A DNA stretch of 64,000 nt from assembly GCF_001905825.1 (NCBI RefSeq), contig NZ_LIVV01000001.1:351299-415298 (forward strand), in the 5' to 3' direction. This document shows positions 1 to 7,230 of this stretch, one piece after another. The notes below the pieces were generated by a model. That model was not told where the DNA came from. It saw only the letters and a list, made by a program, of their open reading frames with translations, and made no database searches. The position numbers were made by a program, and so were the translations under genes. The DNA comes from Streptomyces sp. CB02009. GTDB taxonomy: Bacteria; Actinomycetota; Actinomycetes; Streptomycetales; Streptomycetaceae. The number at the start of each line of letters is the position of its first letter. Within the stretch, counting starts at the first letter, position 1.

Positions 1-67
1 TGGTGTTGCCGCGGGCCTTCAGCTGGTTTCCCGTCCCGTCCAGGCACACCACGATGTTCTTTCCCAT
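1..67 (-). CDS. DUF2235 family hydrolase, N-terminal fragment
   Basis: Only the first 22 codons lie in the window; the gene runs off the left edge. The start ATG is at 67, and the peptide begins MGKNIVVCLDGTGNQ. The beta-strand plus DGTGNQ signature is the N-terminal hallmark of DUF2235, alpha/beta hydrolase-like proteins that include the Tle1 lipases of type VI secretion. Known relatives are lipases or uncharacterised proteins, and nothing in 22 residues gives the substrate. It is divergent from the caspase gene that starts at 157, with an 89-base gap, so the two could share a regulatory region. Confidence 0.75.
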   Translation of the reverse strand, partial: MGKNIVVCLDGTGNQLKARGNT

Positions 68-156
68 CACGGCCTCCGAGGGACATGTGCCGCTCTTCCT
101 CCTATGCTAGAAGCAAAGCCTCCCACCGGCCTGCCAGTGCGTCACGTGGAGGTTCC

Positions 157-1335
157 ATGGCCGGATTCACCGTCCACGTCTCCGAGAACGCGGGCGCAGC
201 GGCGACCCACGCACTCGTCATCGGGGTCGGGGCGTACGCGCATCTGCAGGGCGGCCCGTCGCCGACCGACCATCCGGGCGCCCTGGGCATGCGGCAGCTC
301 TCCTCGCCGCCCCTCTCGGCGCGCGGGTTCGCGAGCTGGATGATCGGCGGGTACCACGACGGGAGCAGACCCCTGGGGAGCCTCGCGCTGCTGCTCAGCG
401 AGGCCGTGCCCGCGCCCTTCGTCCACCCGGTGACGGGCGCGGAGCAGGTCGTGGAAGAGGCAACCATCGACAACATCGTCGCCGCCGTCACGGAGTGGAA
501 GGACCGGGGAGACCACGACGACGCCCGGCTCGTCTTCTACTTCTGCGGCCACGGCGTCTCCCTCGGCATCACCACGTCCCTCCTGGCGTCGGACGTCTTC
601 GCCGACCGCGACAGCCCGATGAACGGGGCCCTGCAGTTCGAGGCGTTGAAGAACGGGCTCAACAACTGCCGTGCCGCACAACAGGTGTTCTTCGTGGACG
701 CCTGCCGGGCGGGCTCCGACACGCTCGTCAAGCGCGTGGGAACGGACAACCTCGGGCGGGTCCCGCTCAGCGGCAGCACCCTGCGTCCCGACGGCCTCGT
801 GCCGAGGAAGCACGCCGTCTACTTCGCGACCCTGCACGGCCAGGAGTCCTTCGGCCGCGCCGGCCGGGTCAGCCTGTTCACCGACGCACTGCTCCGGAGC
901 TTCGACGGTGCCGGGAGCGAGAACACCCAGGGCCGGGTGTGGCGGGTGACGACCCAGACCCTCATGCACGCGATCAGCCAGTTCATGAGGGCCATCCCCT
1001 TCGCGGGCACCCTCGCAGGCGCCGCCGTCCCGGCCAGCCCGGAGTCCTTCGACTTCGACTTCCACGAACTGAGGGGAGACCCCGTCGTCCCCGTGTACGT
1101 CGGCTGCGATCCCGCCGAGGACAACGCCCGCGCGGAGTTCGTCTGCCGGCACCCGGCCCAGGAGGAGCGGCGCCGCCCGCCGCCCGCCGACGGCGAGGCG
1201 GACGACGGCGAGTGGCCGCTGTTCCTGCCGTTCGGGCGGTACGAGGTCGAGGCCCTCCTGGGGCCCGGCGACACCCGCCGCGAGACGTTCGACGCCCGCC
1301 CTCCGATGTTCCGCGTCGTCCTGGGCCGACCATGA
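157..1335 (+). CDS. caspase-like (peptidase C14) protein
   Basis: A 392-residue caspase-fold protease. The catalytic dyad is visible: His132 in FYFCGHGVS and Cys183 in FFVDACRAG, each after a hydrophobic strand as in C14 peptidases and metacaspases. The N-terminal half carries the fold and the C-terminal 120 residues are acidic and Pro-rich with no domain I recognise. I chose ATG 157 because GTGGAGG lies 4 bases upstream; an in-frame ATG at 85 would add a low-complexity extension. The stop overlaps the next start (ATGA at 1332). There is no signal peptide, so it is probably cytosolic. Bacterial caspase-like proteases in such operons are often effectors of conflict systems; that role is inferred here. 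Confidence 0.85.
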   Translation: MAGFTVHVSENAGAAATHALVIGVGAYAHLQGGPSPTDHPGALGMRQLSSPPLSARGFASWMIGGYHDGSRPLGSLALLLSEAVPAPFVHPVTGAEQVVEEATIDNIVAAVTEWKDRGDHDDARLVFYFCGHGVSLGITTSLLASDVFADRDSPMNGALQFEALKNGLNNCRAAQQVFFVDACRAGSDTLVKRVGTDNLGRVPLSGSTLRPDGLVPRKHAVYFATLHGQESFGRAGRVSLFTDALLRSFDGAGSENTQGRVWRVTTQTLMHAISQFMRAIPFAGTLAGAAVPASPESFDFDFHELRGDPVVPVYVGCDPAEDNARAEFVCRHPAQEERRRPPPADGEADDGEWPLFLPFGRYEVEALLGPGDTRRETFDARPPMFRVVLGRP

Positions 1336-2699
1336 CCGCCACGCTCGCCGTCCGGCTCCTCCTCTCTCCCGCCGGGGAGTTCAACGAGGCGGTGATCGTC
1401 GGCGACATCCGCCCGGCCGGCCTCGACGGGACCTCGCTGCGCAACATCCTCGTCCCCTGCGGGCGTTCGCCGGAGCCCATCTCGTACCCGGTCGACCCGG
1501 GACGCTACCTCGTGTCCGTGACCCTGCCCTCGGGAATGGTGCTGACGAAGGACGCCGAGGCCGTCGACGGCCGCTCGGCGGCGGTGGACTTCGACATGAC
1601 CGACTCGCCGTACGGGACGCACGCCTGGCAGTACCTCATGGGCAACATCGAACCCGAGCGCGTCTACCACGGCGCCAACGGGGTCCCGCTCCCCGAGTCG
1701 GTCGCCTCGCGGTCCATGGTCGCGCCCGCCGCCGGGGACGACGGCTTCCTGCCCGAGTCCGCCGTCGACGTCCCCGCGCGCGCCACCTGGATCGGCGACT
1801 CGCTGCCCGCCCGCTGGTCCTACGCGTCGATGCTCGCCCTCGAACAGGACCCGGCGAAGCCGTCGGTCGCCCCGCTGATCGCCCGGAGCGCCCCCCGCCC
1901 GCTGCCTGTTCCCGCCGACCACGGGGCCGACGTCACCCCGCTCTACCGGTTCGGCCCCGACGGCCCGGTGCCGGCCGCCGGCTCCGGCGGGCCAGTCCCG
2001 GCCCCCGGCGACCCCGTCCCGGTCGTCGGCTCCGACAGTCCCGTCCCGGCCGCCGGCGACGCCGGGCCGGTCGGTGAGCGGCAGTTCCTCGTGGTGGAGG
2101 CGGCCGGAGCCGTACGCCTGGTCACCCTGCCCCTGCCCTGGGGGACCAGCGAGGTCGAGGTCCTGGTCAACCTGCGGCAGAGCCCGACCGGAAGCGCCGT
2201 GGCCGTGACCGTCCGCGACCCCCGGCTCGGGGCCGGGATCGCCTACATGGCGCAGGGCGCCCTCGACACGGCGGCGCACCTCCTCACCGACGTGGGGAAG
2301 GCGCTCCACTCCGCACCCGCGAACCCGCTCGCGGCGACCGCCGGATCGTACGTCCTGCTCGGCACCGACCACCGCACCGAGGAGACGCACTGGGACCCCT
2401 GGCTGCGGCTGCTCGCCGGCCGCTACCCCTGGCTCAGCGACGGCGCGATCCTGCGGGCCGTACGGCTGCTGCGGCGGCCCGGGGCCGACCTGGAGGAGGC
2501 CCGGAACGGGCTCCTCGACGCCTTCGACCGGGGGATCCCGTTCTACACCCTCGGTCTCACCTGGCTCGCCGACGGGCTCGCCGCCTTCCCCGACGACCCC
2601 AGGTGCGCGACCCGGCTCGACCAGGTCCGCCGGCTGTCCTGGCTGGCCGACATGCGCGAGCCGTTCCTGATCCTCGACCTGCGTCAAGGGAGCGCGTGA
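1332..2699 (+). CDS. uncharacterised protein of caspase/MBL operon
   Basis: A 455-residue protein I cannot assign to a named family. Residues 1-90 look like a beta-sandwich: alternating hydrophobic strands, a Gly/Pro turn pattern and the segment YPVDPGRYLVSVTLPSG. A middle segment (about 195-245) has imperfect PVPA-type Gly/Pro repeats and is probably a linker. The C-terminal 200 residues are helical and Leu/Trp rich, with WLRLLAGRYPWLSDGAILRA and FDRGIPFYTLGL. The same arrangement next to caspase genes suggests an adaptor or regulator, but that is inference. It starts by ATGA overlap with the caspase gene and ends in another ATGA-type overlap with the MBL gene, so the three are translationally coupled. 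Confidence 0.7.
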   Translation: MTATLAVRLLLSPAGEFNEAVIVGDIRPAGLDGTSLRNILVPCGRSPEPISYPVDPGRYLVSVTLPSGMVLTKDAEAVDGRSAAVDFDMTDSPYGTHAWQYLMGNIEPERVYHGANGVPLPESVASRSMVAPAAGDDGFLPESAVDVPARATWIGDSLPARWSYASMLALEQDPAKPSVAPLIARSAPRPLPVPADHGADVTPLYRFGPDGPVPAAGSGGPVPAPGDPVPVVGSDSPVPAAGDAGPVGERQFLVVEAAGAVRLVTLPLPWGTSEVEVLVNLRQSPTGSAVAVTVRDPRLGAGIAYMAQGALDTAAHLLTDVGKALHSAPANPLAATAGSYVLLGTDHRTEETHWDPWLRLLAGRYPWLSDGAILRAVRLLRRPGADLEEARNGLLDAFDRGIPFYTLGLTWLADGLAAFPDDPRCATRLDQVRRLSWLADMREPFLILDLRQGSA

Positions 2700-3739
2700 T
2701 GATCCGCCTCAGCATGCTGCCCGCGGAGGACGGCGACTGCCTGCTCCTCGAGTACGGGAACGACGACTTCGTCCGGCGGATCCTCGTCGACGGCGGACGG
2801 CGGGGCACCTACGCGCGGATCAGACCGCTCCTTGCCGGCCTGGGCGGCCGGATCGACGTGCTCGTCGTGACCCATGTCGACCAGGACCACATCCTCGGCG
2901 TGCTCGCCCTGCTCGGCGACCCCGAGCGGCCGGTGGAGCTCGGAGACGTGTGGTTCAACGGCTTCGACCACCTGCACGACCGCGAGGTCTTCGGCGCCGT
3001 CGACGGAGAGCTGCTCACCACCGCGCTCATGACCGAGCAGCTCCCCTGGAACGCCGCCTTCGCCGGTCGCAGCATCGAGGTCGACCACTCCCCGGCGTGG
3101 TTCGACGACGGCTCCACCATGGAGGTGCTCGCCCCGGACCGCCGGCTCCTGGAGTCGCTGATCGACACCTGGAGGACGAAGTGCGAGGAAGCCGGCCTGA
3201 TCCCCGGGGTCGACCCCCTGGAGAGGCAGCCGGAGGCCGGGATCGAACGCTTCGGGGCGGTCGACGTCGACGCCCTGGCCGCCACGCCCTTCCGGCGCGA
3301 CGGCTCCCGGACGAACCCGACCAGCATCGGTCTGCTCTTCGAGTTCGAGGGGACCCGCGTGGTCCTCACCGGGGACGCGGACGACCCGCGCCTGGTCGCC
3401 TCGCTCCGCCCGCGCGCCGAGGAGGAGAACGGCCGGCTGCGGATCGACGCCCTGAAGGTCGCCCACCACGGCAGCGCCAAGAACCTGTCGAACAACCTCC
3501 TCGGCCTCCTCGACTGCGACCGCTATCTGATCTCCACGAACGGGAGCGTCCACGGCCACCCCGACGACATCGCGATCGCCCGGATCCTGAAGAACGGCGG
3601 AGTGACGAAGGAGCTCTTCTTCAACTACCGCGATCGTGCGGCGAACTGGGACGTGCCCGACCTCAGGGACCGGTTCGGCTACACCGTGCACGCGCCGCCG
3701 CAGGACGAGGAGGACGGCTTCATCACGGTGGAGTTCTGA
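2699..3739 (+). CDS. ComEC/Rec2-type MBL-fold metallo-hydrolase
   Basis: A 346-residue metallo-beta-lactamase-fold protein without membrane segments. Metal-binding motifs are complete: T58-H59-V-D61-Q-D63-H64, then LTGDADD and the H256-H257-G-S element (VAHHGS) seen in the hydrolase domain of the competence protein ComEC. A late GSVHGHP supplies a further His. ComEC-like stand-alone domains are thought to be nucleases or phosphodiesterases; the substrate is unknown. The start ATG at 2699 overlaps the upstream stop, with AAGGGAG 6 bases away. It is the last gene of the caspase operon. The stop codon lies inside an exact 18-bp tandem duplication. Confidence 0.82.
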   Translation: MIRLSMLPAEDGDCLLLEYGNDDFVRRILVDGGRRGTYARIRPLLAGLGGRIDVLVVTHVDQDHILGVLALLGDPERPVELGDVWFNGFDHLHDREVFGAVDGELLTTALMTEQLPWNAAFAGRSIEVDHSPAWFDDGSTMEVLAPDRRLLESLIDTWRTKCEEAGLIPGVDPLERQPEAGIERFGAVDVDALAATPFRRDGSRTNPTSIGLLFEFEGTRVVLTGDADDPRLVASLRPRAEEENGRLRIDALKVAHHGSAKNLSNNLLGLLDCDRYLISTNGSVHGHPDDIAIARILKNGGVTKELFFNYRDRAANWDVPDLRDRFGYTVHAPPQDEEDGFITVEF

Positions 3740-3759
3740 ACCACGGTGGAGTTCTGAAC
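3724..3759 (+). repeat. 18-bp exact tandem duplication at a stop codon
   Basis: Positions 3724-3741 and 3742-3759 are identical (CACGGTGGAGTTCTGAAC). The first copy contains the last codons and TGA stop of the MBL gene; the second copy therefore repeats the C-terminal coding end just outside the gene. It looks like a recent slippage duplication. Confidence 0.95.
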
Positions 3760-3783
3760 CGCGGGGGGAGTGCCGCACACGAC

Positions 3784-3819
3784 GGGCACGGCCCGCGCCT
3801 CAAGCCGCGGGCCGTGCCC
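3784..3819. terminator. bidirectional terminator hairpin
   Basis: A perfect 14-bp stem (3784-3797 with 3806-3819, GGGCACGGCCCGCG) and 8-base loop lie between the convergent MBL and catalase genes. It can serve both strands. There is no U-tract, as usual in Streptomyces. Confidence 0.8.
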
Positions 3820-3840
3820 CATGCCGTACGCCCCGCGGCT

Positions 3841-5304
3841 CTACGAGGCCTGCTGCTTGGCGCGGACCCCCTCGGCGATGCGCTTGCCGAGCGTCGCGTC
3901 GATGTTCGTCCAGTAGGTGAAGGCACGCTCCAGGACCGGCTCGGTCACGCCGTCGAGGAGGTGGCCGACGACGTTGTCCACGAGCCGGTCGCGGGCGGCG
4001 TCGTCGAGGACCTCGCGCACGAGGGTGCCGGGCTGGCCCCAGTCGTCGTCCTCCGGATGGGAGACGTAGGCCGTCCGGGTGATCTCGCCGTCGGCGGACC
4101 AGCTCGGCGGACTGCCGTAGCGCTCGGTGTCGGCGGCGGGCCCGCCCTTGGAGTTCGGCGCGTAGACGGGATCGGACGTCTTCCGGTACGCCATCGCCCC
4201 GTCCTTGGAGTACGTGTGGACGTCGACGACGGGTGCGTTCACCGGGAGCTGCTGGTAGTTCACGCCGATGCGGGCCCGGTGGGCGTCGGAGTAGGAGAAG
4301 AGGCGGGCGAGCAGCATCCGGTCGGGGCTCGGCCCGATGCCGGGGACCAGGTTGTTCGGCTGGAAGGCGGCCTGCTCGATCTCCGCGTGGTTGTCGGTGG
4401 GGTTGCGGTCCAGGGTCATGCGGCCCACCGGGATCAGCGGGTAGTCGCCGTGCGGCCAGACCTTCGTGAGGTCGAAGGGGTTGAACCGGTACCCGGCCGC
4501 GTCCTCGTACGGCATCACCTGGACGTGCAGGGTCCACGACGGGAAGTCCCCGTCCCGGATGTGCTCGAACAGGTCCCGCGTGTGGAAGTCCGGGTCGACG
4601 CCCGCCAGGCGGTCGGCCTCGTCCTGGGTGAGGAAGTCGATGCCCTGGTCGGTCTTGAAGTGGTACTTCACCCAGAACCGCTCGCCGGACGCGTTGATCC
4701 ACATGTACGTGTGGGAGGTGTACCCGTTCATCTGGCGCCAGCTGCGCGGGATGCCGCGGTCGCCCATCAGCCAGGTGACCTGGTGCGCGGACTCGGGGGA
4801 GAGGGTCCAGAAATCCCACTGCATGTCGTGGTCGCGCAGGTTGCTGTCGGCACGGCGCTTCTGGGACCGGATGAAGTGCTGGAACTTCATCGGGTCCTTC
4901 ACGAAGAACACCGGCGTGTTGTTGCCGACCATGTCGTAGTTGCCCTGGGAGGTGTAGAACTTCACCGCGAAGCCGCGCGGGTCCCGCCAGGTGTCCGGGC
5001 TGCCGCGCTCACCGGCCACCGTGGAGAAACGGGCGACGAGGTCGGTACGGGTCCCCGGCTGGAACAGTGCGGCCTTGGTGTAGCGGCTGACGTCGTGGGT
5101 GACCTCGAACCGGCCGAACGCGCCGCTGCCCTTGGCGTGCGGCTGGCGTTCCGGGATGCGCTCCCGGTTGAACTGTGCCATCTGTTCGATCAGGTAGGCG
5201 TCCTGGAGGAGGATCGGCCCTCCGGGACCCACGGTGAGCGAGTGCTCGTCGCTCTCCACGGGGGCGCCCGAGTCGGTCGTGGTCGCGGGTCGGTGCTCGG
5301 TCAT
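3841..5304 (-). CDS. katA: monofunctional haem catalase
   Basis: A 487-residue small-subunit catalase that converts H2O2 to water and oxygen in the cytosol. Motifs in order: distal His56 in [17 protein letters not shown]; the [26 protein letters not shown] block; distal Asn in GNNTPVFF; and [14 protein letters not shown] with the proximal haem-ligand Tyr. Length and motifs fit clade 3 catalases. The start ATG is preceded by GAAAGG. It stands alone, convergent with the caspase operon and divergent from the NYN-like gene. No regulator gene is next to it. The assignment is very secure; only the exact symbol is a convention. Confidence 0.96.
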   Translation of the reverse strand: MTEHRPATTTDSGAPVESDEHSLTVGPGGPILLQDAYLIEQMAQFNRERIPERQPHAKGSGAFGRFEVTHDVSRYTKAALFQPGTRTDLVARFSTVAGERGSPDTWRDPRGFAVKFYTSQGNYDMVGNNTPVFFVKDPMKFQHFIRSQKRRADSNLRDHDMQWDFWTLSPESAHQVTWLMGDRGIPRSWRQMNGYTSHTYMWINASGERFWVKYHFKTDQGIDFLTQDEADRLAGVDPDFHTRDLFEHIRDGDFPSWTLHVQVMPYEDAAGYRFNPFDLTKVWPHGDYPLIPVGRMTLDRNPTDNHAEIEQAAFQPNNLVPGIGPSPDRMLLARLFSYSDAHRARIGVNYQQLPVNAPVVDVHTYSKDGAMAYRKTSDPVYAPNSKGGPAADTERYGSPPSWSADGEITRTAYVSHPEDDDWGQPGTLVREVLDDAARDRLVDNVVGHLLDGVTEPVLERAFTYWTNIDATLGKRIAEGVRAKQQAS

Positions 5305-5440
5305 GAATACGCTGCCTTTCGTCGTCGCCCCCGCCTACCCTCTTCCTCCCCGGTGAAAGCCGCCACCCGAGTCCCCGCCGATCCCGCCGGGCACCGCACC
5401 GTCGCCACCTGGCCGCCGGGGCGGCTGACATCCTGGGACG

Positions 5441-5845
5441 ATGAGCCAGAGCCCCGCTGATCCGCCCCTCCGTCCCCTGCTCGTGGTGGACGGCGCCAAT
5501 GTCGTGGGATCCGTGCCGGACGGGTGGTGGCGCGACCGGCGCGGGGCCGCCGAGCGACTGCGCGACCGGCTCGCCCTGACGGGCGGCCCCGCCGACGGCC
5601 CCTTCCCGGGGCCGTACGAGATCGTGCTGGTCGTGGAGGGCCGTGCCCGGGGCGTCGCCTTCGTACCCGGCGTGCGGGTCGAGGAGGCGCCGGGCAGCGG
5701 CGACGACCTGATCGCCGAGCTGGCCCGCGGCGCGAGCGGCAGGCCGTGCCTCGTCGTCACGGCCGACCGCGAACTGCGCCGGCGGGTGGAGGCTGCGGGC
5801 GCCCGCTGCACGGGCCCCCGCAGCCTTCCCGCTGCGCCTCACTAG
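5441..5845 (+). CDS. NYN-domain-like small protein (YacP-like)
   Basis: A 134-residue protein with VVDGANVVGS near the N terminus, the first acidic motif of the NYN/PIN-like RNase fold (as in YacP/Rae1). A second acid lies in GSGDDLIAEL and a third in VVTADRELRRRV, giving the three-acid arrangement expected of the fold. It could be an endoribonuclease acting on mRNA or rRNA, or an NTP-binding relative. It is monocistronic, divergent from the catalase gene (136-base gap) and upstream of the ABC transporter operators. The fold call is good; the substrate is unknown. Confidence 0.7.
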   Translation: MSQSPADPPLRPLLVVDGANVVGSVPDGWWRDRRGAAERLRDRLALTGGPADGPFPGPYEIVLVVEGRARGVAFVPGVRVEEAPGSGDDLIAELARGASGRPCLVVTADRELRRRVEAAGARCTGPRSLPAAPH

Positions 5846-5883
5846 GAGGCGAACCCGCATCTGACAGGAGGGGAATCAATAGC

Positions 5884-5929
5884 TGACGGTTCGTCAATTG
5901 ACGTTGCGTCAGTCATTGACGGTTCGTCA
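5884..5929. promoter_or_regulatory. three TGACG-N3-CGTCA palindromic operators
   Basis: Three copies of a 13-bp palindrome: TGACGGTTCGTCA at 5884-5896, TGACGTTGCGTCA at 5899-5911 and TGACGGTTCGTCA at 5917-5929. They end 41 bases before the start of the ABC substrate-binding protein. Clustered palindromes of this size fit a dimeric TetR-type repressor. No regulator gene lies beside them in the window. The repressor and its ligand are inference. Confidence 0.75.
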
Positions 5930-5970
5930 GGTCGGTTACAGAATGCGGGCACCCGACGGAGGGATCGCCC

Positions 5971-7218
5971 GTGCCTCGACCGTTGCGCGTCATCGCCGCC
6001 AGCTTCGCGCTGCTCCTCGTCACCGCCTGCAACTCCGCCTCCACCGGCGGGAGCACCCCTTCCTCCGTACGCGGAGTCACCGCCGACACGATCAAGGTCG
6101 GAGGCATCGTCTCCATGACGACCGCCAGCGGCTACTCCAAGAAGGACACCGACCTCGGTGCCCGGGCCCGCTACGACCGGGCCAACGCGGAGGGCGGGAT
6201 CAACGGACGGAAGATCGACTACCTGGGGGCCGAGGACGACGGCCAGGACCCCGCGAGGAACCTGGCCGCGGCGCGCAAGCTCGTCCAGCAGGACAAGGTG
6301 TTCGCCGTCTCGCCCATGAGCTCGGTCACCTTCGCCGGAGCCGACTTCCTCGACGCCCAGAAGGTCCCGACGGTGGGCTGGGGCACGCTCCCCTCGTTCT
6401 GCGGCCCGGCGCATCTCTACGGCTTCAACGGCTGCCTCGTCCCGACGCCCGGCGGCACGCTCAACCAGACCTGGCCCGAGGGCCTCGCGTCCGTCCTCGG
6501 CGGCTCGCGGGGCAAGTCGGTCGCCCTGATCGCCGGCGACAACGACGCCGGCAAATTCGGCATCCGCACCTTCACCCAGGGCTTCAAGGCGGCCGGCTTC
6601 CAGGTCGGGTACGCCAAGGCCGTGGTGCCGGCGACCTCGATGCCCAGCGACTGGTCGGCGTACACCAAGGAGATCCTCCGCTCGGGCCCCGGCGGCGGCG
6701 CACCCGACGCCGTCGTCTCCGTGATGCAGACGCCGTACAACATCGGCCTCTTCACCGCGCTCAAGCGGTCCGGCTACAAGGGGGTCATCACCGACCCGAC
6801 GGACTACGACCCCGGGCTGCTCGCGAAGGACGCGACGAAGCAGGCGCTCGACGGGGTGCACGTGCTGCTGCAGTTCCAGCCCTTCGAGTCGGACGGTCCG
6901 GCGATGCGGCAGTTCAAGGAGGACATCAAGAAGGCCGCGGGCGGCACGGACGTACCCCTCAACATGCACATGATGACCGGGTACATGAGCGCCGACCTCT
7001 TCCTCTCCGTCGCCGCGAAGGCCGGCAAGGACCTCACCGTGGAGTCCTTCCAGAAGGCCGCGTCCGGGTTCTCCGACACCGGCACACTCGTCGGCGACCG
7101 CGCGCTGCCCAAGGGGCAGAAGGAGAGCTTCGGCTGCGGGGCGCTCGTCCGGCTGAAGAACGGGCGGTACGAGGTGGCGGTGCCGTTCCGGTGCTACCCG
7201 CCGATCCCCTTCGGCTGA
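5971..7218 (+). CDS. ABC transporter substrate-binding lipoprotein (LivK-type)
   Basis: A 415-residue type I periplasmic-binding-fold protein. It has a lipoprotein signal: basic start, hydrophobic helix and lipobox LVTAC with the Cys near residue 21. The body has Peripla_BP_6/Leu-Ile-Val receptor features: DTIKVGGIVSMT, GINGRKIDYLGAEDDGQDP and ARKLVQQDKVFAVSP. GTG 5971 is the start, with ACGGAGGGA 8 bases upstream. It is the first gene of the importer operon; the permease fusion follows after 12 bases. Family members bind branched-chain amino acids, amides, urea or aromatic acids. The ligand here is not determined by sequence. Confidence 0.9.
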   Translation: MPRPLRVIAASFALLLVTACNSASTGGSTPSSVRGVTADTIKVGGIVSMTTASGYSKKDTDLGARARYDRANAEGGINGRKIDYLGAEDDGQDPARNLAAARKLVQQDKVFAVSPMSSVTFAGADFLDAQKVPTVGWGTLPSFCGPAHLYGFNGCLVPTPGGTLNQTWPEGLASVLGGSRGKSVALIAGDNDAGKFGIRTFTQGFKAAGFQVGYAKAVVPATSMPSDWSAYTKEILRSGPGGGAPDAVVSVMQTPYNIGLFTALKRSGYKGVITDPTDYDPGLLAKDATKQALDGVHVLLQFQPFESDGPAMRQFKEDIKKAAGGTDVPLNMHMMTGYMSADLFLSVAAKAGKDLTVESFQKAASGFSDTGTLVGDRALPKGQKESFGCGALVRLKNGRYEVAVPFRCYPPIPFG

Positions 7219-7230
7219 GGGGCGCGTCAC

